Source: Eleusine coracana subsp. coracana (lineage: Eukaryota > Streptophyta > Magnoliopsida > Poales > Poaceae). Taken from it: a DNA stretch of 64,000 nucleotides. This document shows, piece after piece, positions 24,101-35,498 of the stretch. Location: assembly GCA_032690845.1 (NCBI GenBank), contig CM064430.1:52859882-52923881 (forward strand), written 5' to 3'. A program made the position numbers and the translations under genes. The notes below the pieces were generated by a model that was not told the origin of the DNA, did no database searches, and saw nothing but the letters and a program-made list of their open reading frames with translations. The stretch's first letter is position 1; each line of letters begins with the position of its first letter.

Positions 24101-26261
24101 TTGTCAAAAAAAAATATGAGTATAAAAATGTTCATGTAAATCATCTGTACCTATTTGAACTATAGTAATTAAGTAATGCACTATTGAAAAATAGAACTTC
24201 TAACCAGTTAAGAGACAAGGTAGATACCACGAACAGGAAAAAAAGAAATCTTACTTTTTCTTGAGAATGATGCGGTATAAGACACCAGTGCTAATAATAT
24301 TCAGGTTCTTCAGTATCTGGTAAGCTGGTGCGTCCACATACGCAAATATATAATACTGAAAGCCACAAGGAGCAGCTGCTCAAATTTTGTTTTGTTTTCA
24401 TCACTGGCATGCATACAAATTAAAAAAAGGGGGACAAATTAACATACCTGCAATAAGTTCTTCACCATGTAAAGTATAGCAGGAATGGGGTAAACACTAA
24501 CTTCCTCAAACGGCATGGTTAATCTGAAAATAAAAATGTTTAGAGGGTAGGAAGAAGATCATGCACACAAAATATGTAATCATACATAAGACTAATAAAA
24601 TAACCACCTGTTATCTTCTGTAACACCTTGACTGCTCCATGTCCTGTACAAGGCTACAAGTGACAACATACATTTCAAAGCTTCCACCTGGACAAGTTGA
24701 CAGAGAAAGAACTAGGTAACCACACAAAGGTATCAAGAGGCAAATGTGAAAACTGCTAGCTTTATCTGTAATAAGAGAGAGTGTATGCATTTTGCTCACC
24801 GAAAAATTTGCTGTTGTGACACTATATTCATATTTTCCAGCTCTTTTCGACCAAACAATCAAAATTGCCTGGGAACTTGTTAGTAATGTCAATGCAAGTG
24901 TAACGATGGACCTTGCCAGAAGATGTTGCCAATAAAATGATTGATTTTCAGAAAGTCTTAAATATAGTACAACAGTTGCAAGAAATAACTCATATATAGG
25001 ACTTACTTGAGCTTCCAGCTATTCTTGCCTTTCGGCCCTCCTGTGATACTAACACTGGAGGTTGCTGCAGCTGTAAATGATAAACATTAATGAGGCTTCT
25101 CGAATACAGAATATTTCCATGATGATTCAAGAACTTACCATTAGAAAGAGACCTCCTTTCAAGGCTTTCTAAGTCCTTCTGAGATACATCATCACTCTCC
25201 TTTTAGATGGTTCAAGCAAAACACAGTTTGTCAGTGCAAGCATTGTTGTTGATGTACAAGATTATCGTATTCCTATGTTTAAAAGAAATACCAGATACGT
25301 GTGACAAATAGCAAAATCACATGATAAACAGTACAGGAAAAAAAATGTTTGAACCATGCTGGGCTAGTCCAGTCAATCTACTACTAACACATACAGAGTC
25401 CCCAGGTTATTTTTGCCAAACATAGGATTGAACAACAGATGGCTCCAGGATTGAAAGACTCAATTAATGTGTGAATGACTACCAATGCTGCACTCACATA
25501 ATCACGTTTTGAATAGTGAAATGTGAATGTGCCAACTAAAATTGCTGATTACATGAACTACTGTTTAAGTGCTACTTAACGATTGATGGATGGCTATCAG
25601 CCATATTCATCACATGAACTACTAGTACAATATTTCACTCGCCTTTTAACGTCAACATATCATCTACCAGAACCAACAACAGTTACAGGGAGGAGAACAA
25701 GCTGCAAATGTCATCTGCATTTGTAAGCAATTTATAGTGTTGCAATAAGGAATTTTGATGAAATCCTACTATGCACAGTTCATGATCAGAAAACGCACTC
25801 AAACAGGCAAATCTGACAAAAAGAAAAGGGTCCAACAGAACTGATGATACAGATTAATTCCACAAAATTTCCACCGAGTCGGACCTTGTGCAACCAATAT
25901 GAAGCTCAGATGGCACCGAACCCGTTCAATCCATAACCCACACTACATAGCACCTAACAAAAAGTTAATTACTCGCAGTGCATTTAGTAACCGCCCCTGA
26001 ATTTCAATTTGCTCGGCGCAGACATTATCAAAATCGAACTAGATTGGCGTGCGAGGTAAATTCCGCATTCCAGCAATAACAACAAGGACCGAAAGCAACT
26101 GAAGGTTACGAATCCTATGATAAGCAGTTGGAAATTAGAAAACAAAGACCAGTGCGGCGGCGGAACGATCTAATCTAAAAGACCAGGACGGCGGCATTGG
26201 AGTCTCCAAACATTTCTTAGGGTTGCGGTTTTACCTGGTCCTTGACTCTTCTGTACTCCAT
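21162..26261 (-). CDS. CSTLP1: CMP-sialic acid transporter-like nucleotide-sugar transporter, 355 aa
   Basis: Fifteen exons on the minus strand join in frame, in coding order: 26261-26235, 25199-25139, 25070-25007, 24911-24800, 24687-24608, 24523-24448, 24355-24255, 22891-22820, 22719-22671, 22572-22531, 22430-22309, 22218-22159, 22052-22004, 21409-21315 and 21219-21162. All have GT-AG ends. The protein starts MEYRRVKDQESDDVSQKD, has a Ser-rich cytosolic N-tail, then the multi-pass nucleotide-sugar-transporter domain (LTLLTSSQAILIVWSKRAG, YYIFAYVDAPAYQILKNLNI, VYTEAIIKKRPSRNINVQNF, SMVMKYADNIVKVYSTSVAM), ending in VGKPQQQK. It closely matches the rice/Arabidopsis CMP-sialic-acid transporter 1 group of the Golgi. 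Whether the real plant substrate is CMP-sialic acid, CMP-Kdo or another nucleotide sugar is unsettled. Intron 7 (22892-24254) is enlarged by a Mutator-like MITE and a LINE fragment. Confidence 0.95.
23209..23391. mobile_element. Mutator-type MITE, copy 1 (transporter intron 7)
   Basis: A 183-bp element starts GGGACTTGCTAA and ends GGCTAGGAAATATG. It is flanked by perfect 9-bp direct repeats AAATATAAT (23200-23208 and 23392-23400), the target length of Mutator-like elements. Imperfect inverted ends contain CTAAATTTCAGCTGACTGAAAG and its counterpart. A second copy is at 31380-31563 in the neighbouring gene. Confidence 0.88.
23601..24114 (+). mobile_element. 3' fragment of a LINE retrotransposon
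   Basis: A frame read from 23601 with one stop at 23796-23798 continues to a terminator near 23996. Its end contains SWCIWKQRNKWLFNDQ, resembling the C-terminal region of plant non-LTR retrotransposon proteins. It is followed by a T-rich tail with TTTGTAACTTTTTGTACAC, CCCTGGCCCCTCC and an A9 run, the usual grass LINE 3' end. The element is 5'-truncated and inserted antisense to the host transporter gene. Confidence 0.75.
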
Positions 26262-27428
26262 TCTTCCACCTGAGCGGCAAGCCCCTGCTCCTCGCCGCGC
26301 CGCCCAGCCCCTGCCGACCTGCCGCTGCAGCCGCGGTTGCTCTCTCAGGGAAGGAAGGAACGTGTGCAGCCGTGCGGGGTTCAGGCATTCAGCATCAGTG
26401 AGAGCTGGTTACGTACACTGACCGGTGGGTCCGGGGCTGTTTGTGACGCGGCGTTTTTTCTCTCCTTTTTCTGCTTTTTTTTTTCTACCTCTCCTGCTGG
26501 TTACAACTTTTTTTTTTAAACAATTCTGCTGGTTACAACTTTAGAATCTGTTTGTATGCAAATGCACGCATCCACGCACACCACCACAACACACACCCGC
26601 GTACACGAGCAACATATCTAGCCCTAGCGTGTTAAGATCACAGCTACGATCCCAGGGAGGATCGAACCCGGGTGGCCGCGATAACATGTGCTGGGACAAT
26701 GGACAGAGTCTGGCGGGTGTGGGGCTGTGGGCTGCGGCCGATCAGGGTTACAGCAGTCCGCGATCCCGGCGGAAGGCGAGCGCCGTTGTTGCTGGAGGTG
26801 CCGCCGTTCTGCTGTCGCCACCATTTCAACACATTCTCTGTTACGAAAGATGCTAGACGCTCTCGTGGGCATGTTCAGAAATGCATGAGCTTAATACAGG
26901 GACATTTTGCTCAGAGGCATCCAGAGAGCGTAAACACACCACAAATGTCCCACAGTTTGATTGTCCACAAAGTGTTACAGGGGAGGAAGTTGAAAGGTGA
27001 ATGGAACCTCCTTTATATGCTCACGGGGAATGAAAAGCTCTGTGCAGAACAGTCTCGGCATGCAATAAAGTTCAGAAAATTGACAGGTTACAGGATAATA
27101 CCTATACAAGGAAACCACGACATTATAAACATGACTTTGAGACCTAAGTATTGGTGTTCAATCAAATAGCACATAGAGTCATATACACACATACAAAACT
27201 CATGTTGGCCTTTTTTTCCGCTTCTACATATTTGCATCCTTCCAATCAAAAGATAAGCTTCGCTTGGTGAACAATCAGTTCAAATACTTGCATGGAGCCA
27301 GACACACATTTCAGTGTGATGTAATGTTTTGAGTAGTGTTTCAACTGGAGTGCTTCACGTAAGCTGTTCTTTGTCAGTTATATCAGCAAACCATGTTATC
27401 AGACCACGAAATTTTTGTGACTACATCT
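26262..27428. other. Intergenic between two minus-strand genes
   Basis: The 26262-26440 part is the transporter leader and promoter. At about 26492-26542 the word CTGCTGGTTACAACTTT is repeated directly, 32 bp apart. At 26650-26675 the minus strand contains GGGTTCGATCCT, matching a tRNA-type B box, but no A box was found upstream, so a SINE is only a possibility. The rest, to 27428, is likely downstream flank of the GluTRBP-like gene. Confidence 0.4.
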
Positions 27429-27570
27429 TCACCTAAGAGCACTTATTGGTCTTGACTTTCTTTTATTTACACCAGCAGATCTGTCACCTTCCACAACAGC
27501 AACATCATAAGCTTGTGAAGGTGAGGCCTTTGCAGCTTGGTGCATTTCCACAATTAGGGTCTTGACATCC
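27429..27570 (-). pseudogene. Decayed duplicate of the GluTRBP-like terminal exon
   Basis: This segment repeats the terminal exon at 27690-27756 almost exactly (GATGTCAAGACCCTAATTG, then EM-QAAKASPSQA). A single-base deletion changes TATAGGGATG to TATGGGATG and removes the splice-acceptor AG. Its frame stays open 47 codons, longer than in the used exon, because it lacks the one-base difference that makes the TGA there. It belongs to a tandem duplication of about 183 bp (27475-27657 and 27661-27843). Confidence 0.8.
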
Positions 27571-27689
27571 CATACAAGAATACCGAGTTATTTTAGAGAG
27601 TTGATCAAGTGAATACTCAGAAGTAACAATACGGTAGGCATATTCAGTATATTATGCCACCAGATCCATCACCTTCCACAATAGCAACA

Positions 27690-30600
27690 TCATTCAGCTT
27701 GCGAAGGTGAGGCTTTTGCAGCTTGGAGCATTTCCACAATTAGGGTCTTGACATCCCTATACAAGAATACCAAGTTATTTTAGAGAGCTGGTCAAGTGAA
27801 TACTCAAAAGTAACAATATCTTAGGCATATTTAATATATTATAGAAATAAATTGCTCAGAAAAAAATCATAACATAACAAATCCACTCATGTCGATAAAA
27901 GAAAACCACACAATGGAGAGGAAAAGGAAATGCTCCATCATATTCAAGCCCAATTGCAAAGAAAGCATGAGAGCAGCTATATCACATAATGCAACAAAAA
28001 AGGATTGTGTGTGTCAAGAAAGCTAAAAGAGGGGAACTCACTTCCTGTCTTGTGCCTGTCTGGGGAAGGGAATGCGCAACTTCAAAACAGTTCCATCATA
28101 ACCAGCCTGAACAACAGAATAGTGGAGATATCTTATAACTGTATTGGGTTTTCTACAATGAGAGCAGAGCTCACTAAGACCATTACAAAAAAAAAAAAAG
28201 AAGATATTACCATCAAGAATGTCATGAAGTGAATCAGTTTGGCAGATGGTTATTGACCAGAATGAACTGAGTTGGCAAAATATTACATTGAATTTCCAGT
28301 TTTTCTTTTGCCAAGTATTATTGTTAATACTGACATTAGATGCGACATCTCAGTACTTAACGTCGAATGGATTGGAATTACGAGTTACATTGTTTATAGA
28401 GCAATACCTTCACGTTGAAACCAAGGCTGTCCACATCCAGCATATAAGCAAAATCCACCTGAAACAATTCACATTTGTCATACCACAATATGTTGGAAAG
28501 GAATATTTGGTCGAAGTGTAACATAATGTAGACATTGTAAAATTTATAGAAGTAATATAAATCACAGATGCAAGCTCTTATAATAGTTAGCCCTTTACCA
28601 AATGGTTTGCTGAAACCAATAGCATCTAGTATCATGACAAGCATGTCAATTACTAAATAGAATGTTGCAAACCCTTGGCAAAATATAAACTTAAAACTTA
28701 GCTCTGAATGATGAATGCACCATCGAACTGGTGCAGACGGACAACTCTGCAGCAACATGCTTAAACTTAACATAAATTTTATTATCCAGATACTACAGGA
28801 TGGCTGAAGATATATGTTTATGATCACATGAAAAAATACTACTAATTATTGAGTTCAGAAATAAACTACAGTACAGCAGAAGAAGCAACAAAGCATAGCT
28901 TCACTGCAAAAGAATATAAGAGGCACAACTCGCTTTATGTTATCTATTCTACAGTGAAATTATGGACAAAAGAGTGTGCAAGTATGACTCGTCATTCACT
29001 TGCCTTAACGTTTGTTGAGTACTGCACAATGAGTTTTGTATCATCAGCATGATCCTTATTCATGTGGCCCTGCAGAGAACATACAGAAGTACAGTGATGA
29101 AAAAATTATGTATTTAGTGTGAAATCCAATAAATAGATATTGAAAAACTTGAAGAAAATGGAATGCACACATACTATAATTGGAGCTGAGAATTGAGATA
29201 TAGGGTCAACTTTTGCATCCTTGTACTCAGCTGCACTGAACTCTGATGTGAAAACCAGTTTAAAATGTCAGGCACCACCATCACCAAATTACTTTTATAT
29301 CAAATTCACAGAGATTTAAAGTCAACCATATGTCAAAATATATACTTTGATCTGTAAAAAAACAAATGGTAATCAGAGCACAAGAGCATGGCTGTTAGAA
29401 AAATAGTTAATGACGACCAGAACCACAAACTTCTGATTCTTGTAAAGGAAAGGGTTACAACTTACAAGGCCTCTTTCAATACAATCTTACTGTAGTAGGA
29501 CAAACAAAAAAAGTCACATACCCCCAGATCCAAGGATAGCAGTTGCGACACCAGACACATAACGCACAGCCTTCGGTTTAATGTGGAGAAAACTGAAGTC
29601 ACCAAAGTCAACCTTGATTTGGCAAATTATATCAACAGCCAGTAAATCTTTGAAATAACAACAGGAAAAATAATTATGGTAAGAAAGGATACCCAGAATG
29701 CCTCAGGATGTCTTCTTAGGTATGCACTTCTCACTGAATCTTTTTCTTCATCAGAAACCTTTGAACAAGAAATTTAAAATGAAGTCAGATAACATGCACA
29801 TTACAATTTAGCAACATGTCTGCACAGAACTATAAAAGGTGAAAACATGATAGCATCTAGAGAATGGGTGAGCAAGAGAGGAAGAGAGAAAGGAATTACA
29901 GGGACAGCATCACCGTATACAGTGATTACAGTATCTGTTCTGTCCTCCGGGTCTTTGGCTATGAGAAGGGAACATTTAGGATTTCCAGAGAGATTCTGTA
30001 AAAAATGGTAACAAAACATAAGGATACTGGATAATAGAAATGTTCTTTATAAGTTCTTGTCTGTGTTTAAGAATAATTTCTGGCAGTGCTATACTCATGT
30101 GTCTATGCTTATTACTTTGCATGTCAAGTTCTCAAAAAATATGTGCTAGTAAGGTTGTGTGTCATTGTTTAGGATCTAGTAGTGCTATCACATGTTTAAA
30201 GCATTTTCACTCTTATGTCGTATGGATTGCTCTCACGTAATCCAACTGTAGAGCTTTGTAATCCAATAGAGGGATTTCATACATTTTGGAGATGAAAAGG
30301 GAAATACAAATAGGTTTACAGTGCATACCTAAAAGCGTAAAATATCTTACCTTTGAATGAATTGCTAAACTACTAACAGCTAATATGGGAGAACCATCCT
30401 GATCACAAGCAAAGTCAACCATTGAACCGGATGGATAACCAGCATGCTCCTGTATACAAAATAACTGTAAGACAATGCCAAGCTTGCTTCTATCAGTTTT
30501 TAAGCTCTAGTTACCTGTTCCTGTATTCTGATAAGGGAAATAAAAGACAAAAAAAAAAACCCTTCTGTTCACTTGATTTTTATATTAATAATCTTCACAT

Positions 30601-32173
30601 CCTACCAAGCAGAAAAGCCCATACTTGAATGAGGCAATCCTTAAACTATGACAGAAGAAAAACTTCATTTGTGAAAGTATGAAAAGAAGCATGTGTTGAA
30701 ATTGCAGCGAAAAGTGGGCTTCATCAGAGGTTACAAAGAATATAACAAATTGTAATAGACAGTAAAGTTCTTCATGAAAAATGAACCTGCTCTTCACATT
30801 ATCCAATGGTCACTAATAACTTCTAAAAAAATATACAGAGCTATACCAAGGGAAAAACACTGATCGAATATTGGTCTATTAAAACACGTAAATACAACAT
30901 CTACAGGGCTTAAGATACCTGAGAATGGGTGGCAAGAACACCCCTGACACTTTGATCTAGAATGGTTCGTATTTCTTCAACAGGAGGAAGACGGGCAGCT
31001 TTTGCCTGTAATTATGGGACTTTTGTGAACAAGCAAGAAATAGAGACAAGATTAAAATCAACATTCATAAGTACTCTACACATTTAATTTTCAAACCGCT
31101 TAATTATTGACTGTTGCCGCATACTTGTTACACAGGGTTAATCAAAGGTCTTGTTTGGATGCTGGTACACAAGACACGCTGAAAAATCACACCATTTTAA
31201 CCCTAATTATCTCAGTTTTGATGGAAATGAAAGTGGGGTCATCCACGTTTCAAATAAGAAACAAAATTTAACCCCACTAATCTGTGTAGGAGTCTATTTA
31301 TTGTAAAGCAACCATTTGCATATAATTGTTATCGATGATTTTGTTTCTTACTTTGCCAACTGTAGATTAAAAAAAATAAGGGACTTGCTAATTTTCAGCT
31401 GCCTGAAAGTTTGGGTAACTTTCAATCACCGCTTTGAGTCATTAGATCTAGATCCAAGGGCTCATAATTATTATACAAATAATCCTACAAAAGAAAAAAT
31501 CAAAACACAAAGGAACAAACTAGTGACTGAAAGCTTTCAGTCACTTGAAAGCTAGGAAAGATGAAAAAATAATCATACCAAACCAAACAACCCTAATTCA
31601 ATTGAATAACAGTGCTCTGTGTGAATCAATTTTACTTCAGTCGCCTAGAACACCATATTAGCTTATTACAATTGCAAAGTTATTGTCAATACACGGTAGG
31701 CATGCCAACAAGTGAGGCCAAGGATGGCACCTGGTGAGCGCGGATCACCTCGAACGCGTTCGCGGATCCACCCGGGGCATCTGCAGGAGCCGCCATCTGC
31801 ATCGCAGACAAATACAAGGGCACCCTTAAAAGCCAAATCCGTCACCGCTCACAGAGACATTTGACCGAACACCTGGCCCGAAACCGCACGAAACGAGGTG
31901 GGCGGCACGGGCCGCGGGGCGGGGAGCAGGGAGCTGATTCGAACCAACCTGAGAGGATGAGGAGGTCGCGAAGAAGCGGCCGCGGCGAAGCAGCGAGGAG
32001 GTGCGGTTGTTCGGCGGTTGGGGGTTGGAGGCGGCGTGAACGAGACGGATGTTGTTGCGGGATTGTTGGTGCAGTGGGAGGAGCAGGCACAAGAGCGTTG
32101 ACGGCGCGGCGGGCGCCGAGGCCGGCGTCAGCAGGAAGGGCCTCATCGCGTGCACGCGTGCGCCAGTGAGCAT
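27690..32173 (-). CDS. GLUTRBP: Glutamyl-tRNA reductase-binding protein, chloroplast (DUF2470)
   Basis: Twelve exons give about 348 residues, in coding order: 32173-31949, 31796-31731, 31005-30919, 30449-30351, 29995-29900, 29758-29693, 29612-29522, 29242-29175, 29069-29004, 28458-28408, 28106-28042 and 27756-27690. The N-terminus is Ser/Arg/Ala-rich, as expected of a transit peptide. An FMN-binding-split-barrel-like region follows (GVLATHSQEHAGYPSGSMVDF, CSLLIAKDPEDRTD, HPEAFWVDFGDFSFLHIKPK), then a DUF2470 segment (GHMNKDHADDTKLIVQYS, MLDVDSLGFNVKAG) and the tail RIPFPRQAQDRKDVKTLI. This is the order of Arabidopsis GluTRBP (also called PGR7), which binds and stabilises HEMA1-encoded glutamyl-tRNA reductase at plastid membranes and so tunes haem/chlorophyll synthesis. 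Start choice is uncertain: in-frame ATGs exist at 32230, 32173 and 32146. Intron 9 begins GC rather than GT. Intron 2 carries a Mutator-type MITE. Confidence 0.93.
31380..31563. mobile_element. Mutator-type MITE, copy 2 (GluTRBP-like intron 2)
   Basis: A 184-bp element begins GGGACTTGCTAATTTTCAGC and ends GCTAGGAAAGATG, and is clearly homologous to 23209-23391 throughout. It is flanked by 9-bp direct repeats AAAAAATAA (31371-31379 and 31564-31572). Confidence 0.87.
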
Positions 32174-34005
32174 GGCTGCGTGTGTGTGTGAGCGGAGAGC
32201 CTCGCTGGCCGCTTGGTGGTCGCTCGGCACTCGGCATCGGCAGCCGCGAGCTCTTCAAGCCAGTGGCGGCCTTTGCGCCAGAGGTGGAAGAACGCTTCGG
32301 CCCGGCCTGATTCGTCGTGGGCTTGCAGGCTAAGCTGGTTACGGGCCTCGACGACACAAAATGAAAATACTGGGCCGATAATCATAAGATGGATATCGGG
32401 CAGCAACGTACTTGAGGTAACATGGGCCAAAAAGAATGTACGTTAAACGGCCTCACCCAGATAATCGCGATCCAGCCCGCTAAGACAATACGCATGTCAC
32501 AGGTCAGTCTCTCTGACCTTCTAACTTACCAAATGCTGAAAAAAATGCTACAATGACTATAGCTCAAAGTTTGCTTCTCATCGTTCCTCAAAAAAAAAAA
32601 AAAGTTTGCTTCTAATCATTTTGCATTTGACGATCATGGCAACAACTTAACGAGTCCACAACGCATCCAGCATCCAGGTCAGGACGACACGATAGCCCGG
32701 TCCTTACGCCTGCCCGACCGGTCACGGCTTTGGCGTGGCCGTCCGTGGCTCTCCCCAGTGTCGTGAGTCGTGACCCGCGAGGAAAGGCAGTAACAGCCAC
32801 GCGTCACTAACACCTCGCCCCACGCGCACGCCGTAAAAGTCACTGACGACTGACGACCAAAGCAAAGTCGGTCACAAAGAAAAAGTTAACGAATGTTCTA
32901 GAGGCGGAGCACAAATACCTAACGCGTGTCTCACTGCAGCACAGGGCCTTAATTGCTCGCACGAACTTCCAGCACACAGAACTTTTGTTTCTTCGACCGG
33001 CCGTCACGATACTGCCAGGCTAATAGTCCTCCACGCACGATTACTAGTCGTCAACGTACTCCTGTCCGTTGGCACGTTGCAATCCGATCCAGCTCTGTTC
33101 TTTTACCATTACTTCAGCATTATACTACCGCCCAACATGACGACGACGTCACTAAAATCAAGCCTACGGGGTGGCCTTGGCGTGGCAGATTCTGAGCGAA
33201 AGGAACACGGCGAAATATCCAGGCACCCAACGGTCAAATCCCCTGTTAAAAAAAAACGTACCTAAATCAAACGGTCAGATTTCTCAGGGAGACGACGAGT
33301 GTGTAGTGTTGTGTAGCGCAGCTTGTCAGATGAGAGCAGCGGACGGAAGGGACAAAGGAGAGGCGAGCAGAATAAAGTTTTGCGCCGTAATACGGTGGAT
33401 TATTTTACGCTGACAGCTAACGTCTCGGCCCCACTCGCAACTGTCAGCCAGCTGTTCGTTCGCACCAGGCTGGTCTTCCCCCATGCGCGCCTGAACGGTC
33501 GCCCGTGCGTGATCCTCTGGATCTTCTCCCGCCGTGTAGCCCGTGCTGGGGCTTTCGAGACGTGATTCTTTTCCAGATCAACAATTCACAGGATTCAAAT
33601 GAACGGTACAAAACAAATTACTTCCAGAAGATACAGTATTGAACTTGTGTTTGAATGAAGCTAGAAAATCTTCCAAACGGGGCCTGGTGGTTACCAAGAT
33701 CTCCGCAGAATCACGCTTCGAGAATTTCAACGTACTCGTGTGGAGTATCTACCAAAGAATACGCGTATACAAAAGAAAACGAAGCTTCTTCCGACGTCTC
33801 GTGTGGAAGTGGAGAAGGACGAAGACTTGTTCACACATAATCACGCGTGGTCAGGGTCAGAGAGGATCCCAACGGCCCCCGCCGCGCGCGCGCAGCCGCA
33901 GGTGGCAGCCTGACGCGCCGCATCGAACCCGGAGGAACCCAACAAACGGCCAGCCCAGCCCAGACGACGCACGCGGCCACCTTTCCCCTCCCTCCTCCTC
34001 CTCGC
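32174..34005. other. Intergenic: divergent promoters of the GluTRBP-like and AG-peptide genes
   Basis: No gene is recognised. The 32174-32420 part is GC-rich leader/promoter of the minus-strand gene. The remainder has mixed composition with several unrelated short frames. The 33840-34005 part is GC-rich and belongs to the promoter of the AG peptide. Confidence 0.5.
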
Positions 34006-34013
34006 CTATATAA
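34006..34013 (+). promoter_or_regulatory. TATA box of the arabinogalactan peptide gene
   Basis: CTATATAA lies within a pyrimidine-rich context (CCTCCTCCTCGCCTATATAACC), about 165 bases upstream of the ATG. That is consistent with a leader of roughly 130 bases. Confidence 0.75.
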
Positions 34014-34177
34014 CCATCGCCCATTCATCGCCGTCTTCCCCCACCTCCCGATCGAGCCACCAAAGCCTCCTCCCTGCCTGCGAGCGTCTCTCTACTTCCC
34101 CTAGAGAGATCTCACGCAGCCAATCCAAACCCAATCCCCGTCGACCACCACCAGCCCAGCACCACCCTACGAAGCAG

Positions 34178-34357
34178 ATGGCCGGTCTCAGGATGAAGCT
34201 CGTCGCCGCCGCAGCCATGGCCGCCGCGCTCGTCGCGTCCGCCTCCGCCATGGAGATGGGGGCCCCGGCGCCCGCGCCCGCCTCCGACGCCGCCGCCGCC
34301 GTGCCCCTCGCCGCGGCGTCCCTCGCCGCCGCCGCCTTCGGCTACCTCTTCTGCTAG
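34178..34357 (+). CDS. Arabinogalactan peptide (AG peptide), 59 aa
   Basis: A 60-codon frame (stop included) encodes three parts. The first is an N-terminal signal peptide of about 24 residues (MKLVAAAAMAAALVASASA). The second is a short mature peptide with the Ala-Pro module GAPAPAPASD, the substrate pattern for proline hydroxylation and type II arabinogalactan addition. The third is a hydrophobic Ala/Leu-rich tail ending FGYLFC, which fits a GPI-anchor signal. This is the layout of the plant AG-peptide group (AGP16/20/22/41-like). After processing only about 10-13 residues would remain, anchored at the outer plasma membrane. A second in-frame Met at residue 6 is the less likely start. Codons are extremely GC-rich. 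The overlapping minus-strand frame at 34188-34538 is an Arg-rich shadow. Confidence 0.88.
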   Translation: MAGLRMKLVAAAAMAAALVASASAMEMGAPAPAPASDAAAAVPLAAASLAAAAFGYLFC

Positions 34358-35348
34358 ATCGGCGCCTGGTTCTTCCGTTCGTGAGATGAGTCGGTCGGTG
34401 TGAGTTTGTGAGTGTCTGTGACTGGTGGCGTCGGCGTGTGTATGTACGGGTTGCGGTGGATGGAGGTGTGCGGTACGTGCGTCGGCGCGGCGCCATTCTC
34501 TGTGGTGCTCGTCGTGTACTTACTCGTTTCCTGGTCATTAATGAGATGATTTATTTGATTCTTTTACTGCTTATACAAACGCATGTTCATCACTGATTAT
34601 GCCTCACCGTATCTTTACTGTGCTCTATTTAAAACGCGAATTCAACGCTGATTGTGCCTCTCCATATGTGCTCTTCGAAAATCCCGGATGTGCGATGGAT
34701 GGCTGCAATTCACCCATCCATGATTATGTACATTTATATGCCACGGTTCTAACTCTTTGCCGTTGCATAGATGAATGTTCTTCTCGCGTGGAGGAATGGT
34801 GGAATGCTTTTTTTGCATAACAGGGCAACGCGCTGCTTCCGTAACGAAACCACAAAATCCAATCGAAAGGAATACAAAATAAAGGAAAAGCAAACCAGCA
34901 TCTAGAACAGTTTAGCAGAACTACAGAACGAAATAACAAAAAAAGAAAGAGTACAACTGCAACCACCGGGTGGCCAGCTAAATGTTCAAGCCAACTAATC
35001 TCCTATTCAAGTCACCAGAAGTTAACCATGTAACAAGACGTCTCTTCCCCATCTCTGTAACCTTTTCTTATCTTATTCCTTCATATTATCATCATGTCGC
35101 TTCCACCAGCATTATACTCAGTTCCTTGTCTTGGGTGAACTGATACTGCATTGCTTTGCAGCTCCTTCTTTCAGCGCCATCTTGTCTCCTTTTTGAAGTC
35201 CTGCCTAATAGTGCAAAAAAAAACCGAAGCATAACAGGAATGGTGGAATGCTAATCCATAAACTATAAACTAGTAAAAAGTTTAGTACGGAAGTTTGATT
35301 AATACAACTGGAACTGTCAATTTTCACTCGCAATGATCATAAGAAAAA

Positions 35349-35498
35349 CAAATTTATCTCCATTTGCTTTTTCGATCATCCGATTCAGTCGTTCAGCATT
35401 GACAATTTGCCTCCCAAGAACGGAGATATAAAAGGGAATTTATTTCCATTTTCTTTTTTGCTCATCCAATTCAGCATTGTCGATTCGTCTCACGAGAA
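35349..35498. repeat. Tandem duplication, unit about 89 bp
   Basis: AAATTTATCTCCATTTGCTT...CGATCATCCGATTCAG at 35349 recurs as GAATTTATTTCCATTTTCTT...TGCTCATCCAATTCAG at 35438. Both are followed by a CATTGNC-ATT word and a YCACGAGAA/CCCAAGAA end. Confidence 0.7.

Noticed and set aside
26650..26675. tRNA gene or SINE from a B-box-like GGGTTCGATCCT on the minus strand
   Set aside because: No A box, no acceptor-stem pairing and no clear poly-A/T end with target duplication. Kept only as a remark.
26672..27169. Open frame of 165 codons between two genes
   Set aside because: No recognisable domain, mixed base composition, and position in the 3' flank of the GluTRBP-like gene.
31842..32357. 171-codon minus-strand frame overlapping GluTRBP-like exon 1
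   Set aside because: It does not join in frame to exon 2. The alternative frame ending in SSSSQ splices cleanly to MAAPADAPGG.
34188..34538. Arg-rich minus-strand frame over the AG-peptide gene
   Set aside because: It is a codon shadow of Ala/Pro codons; the plus strand has a TATA box, signal peptide and GPI tail.
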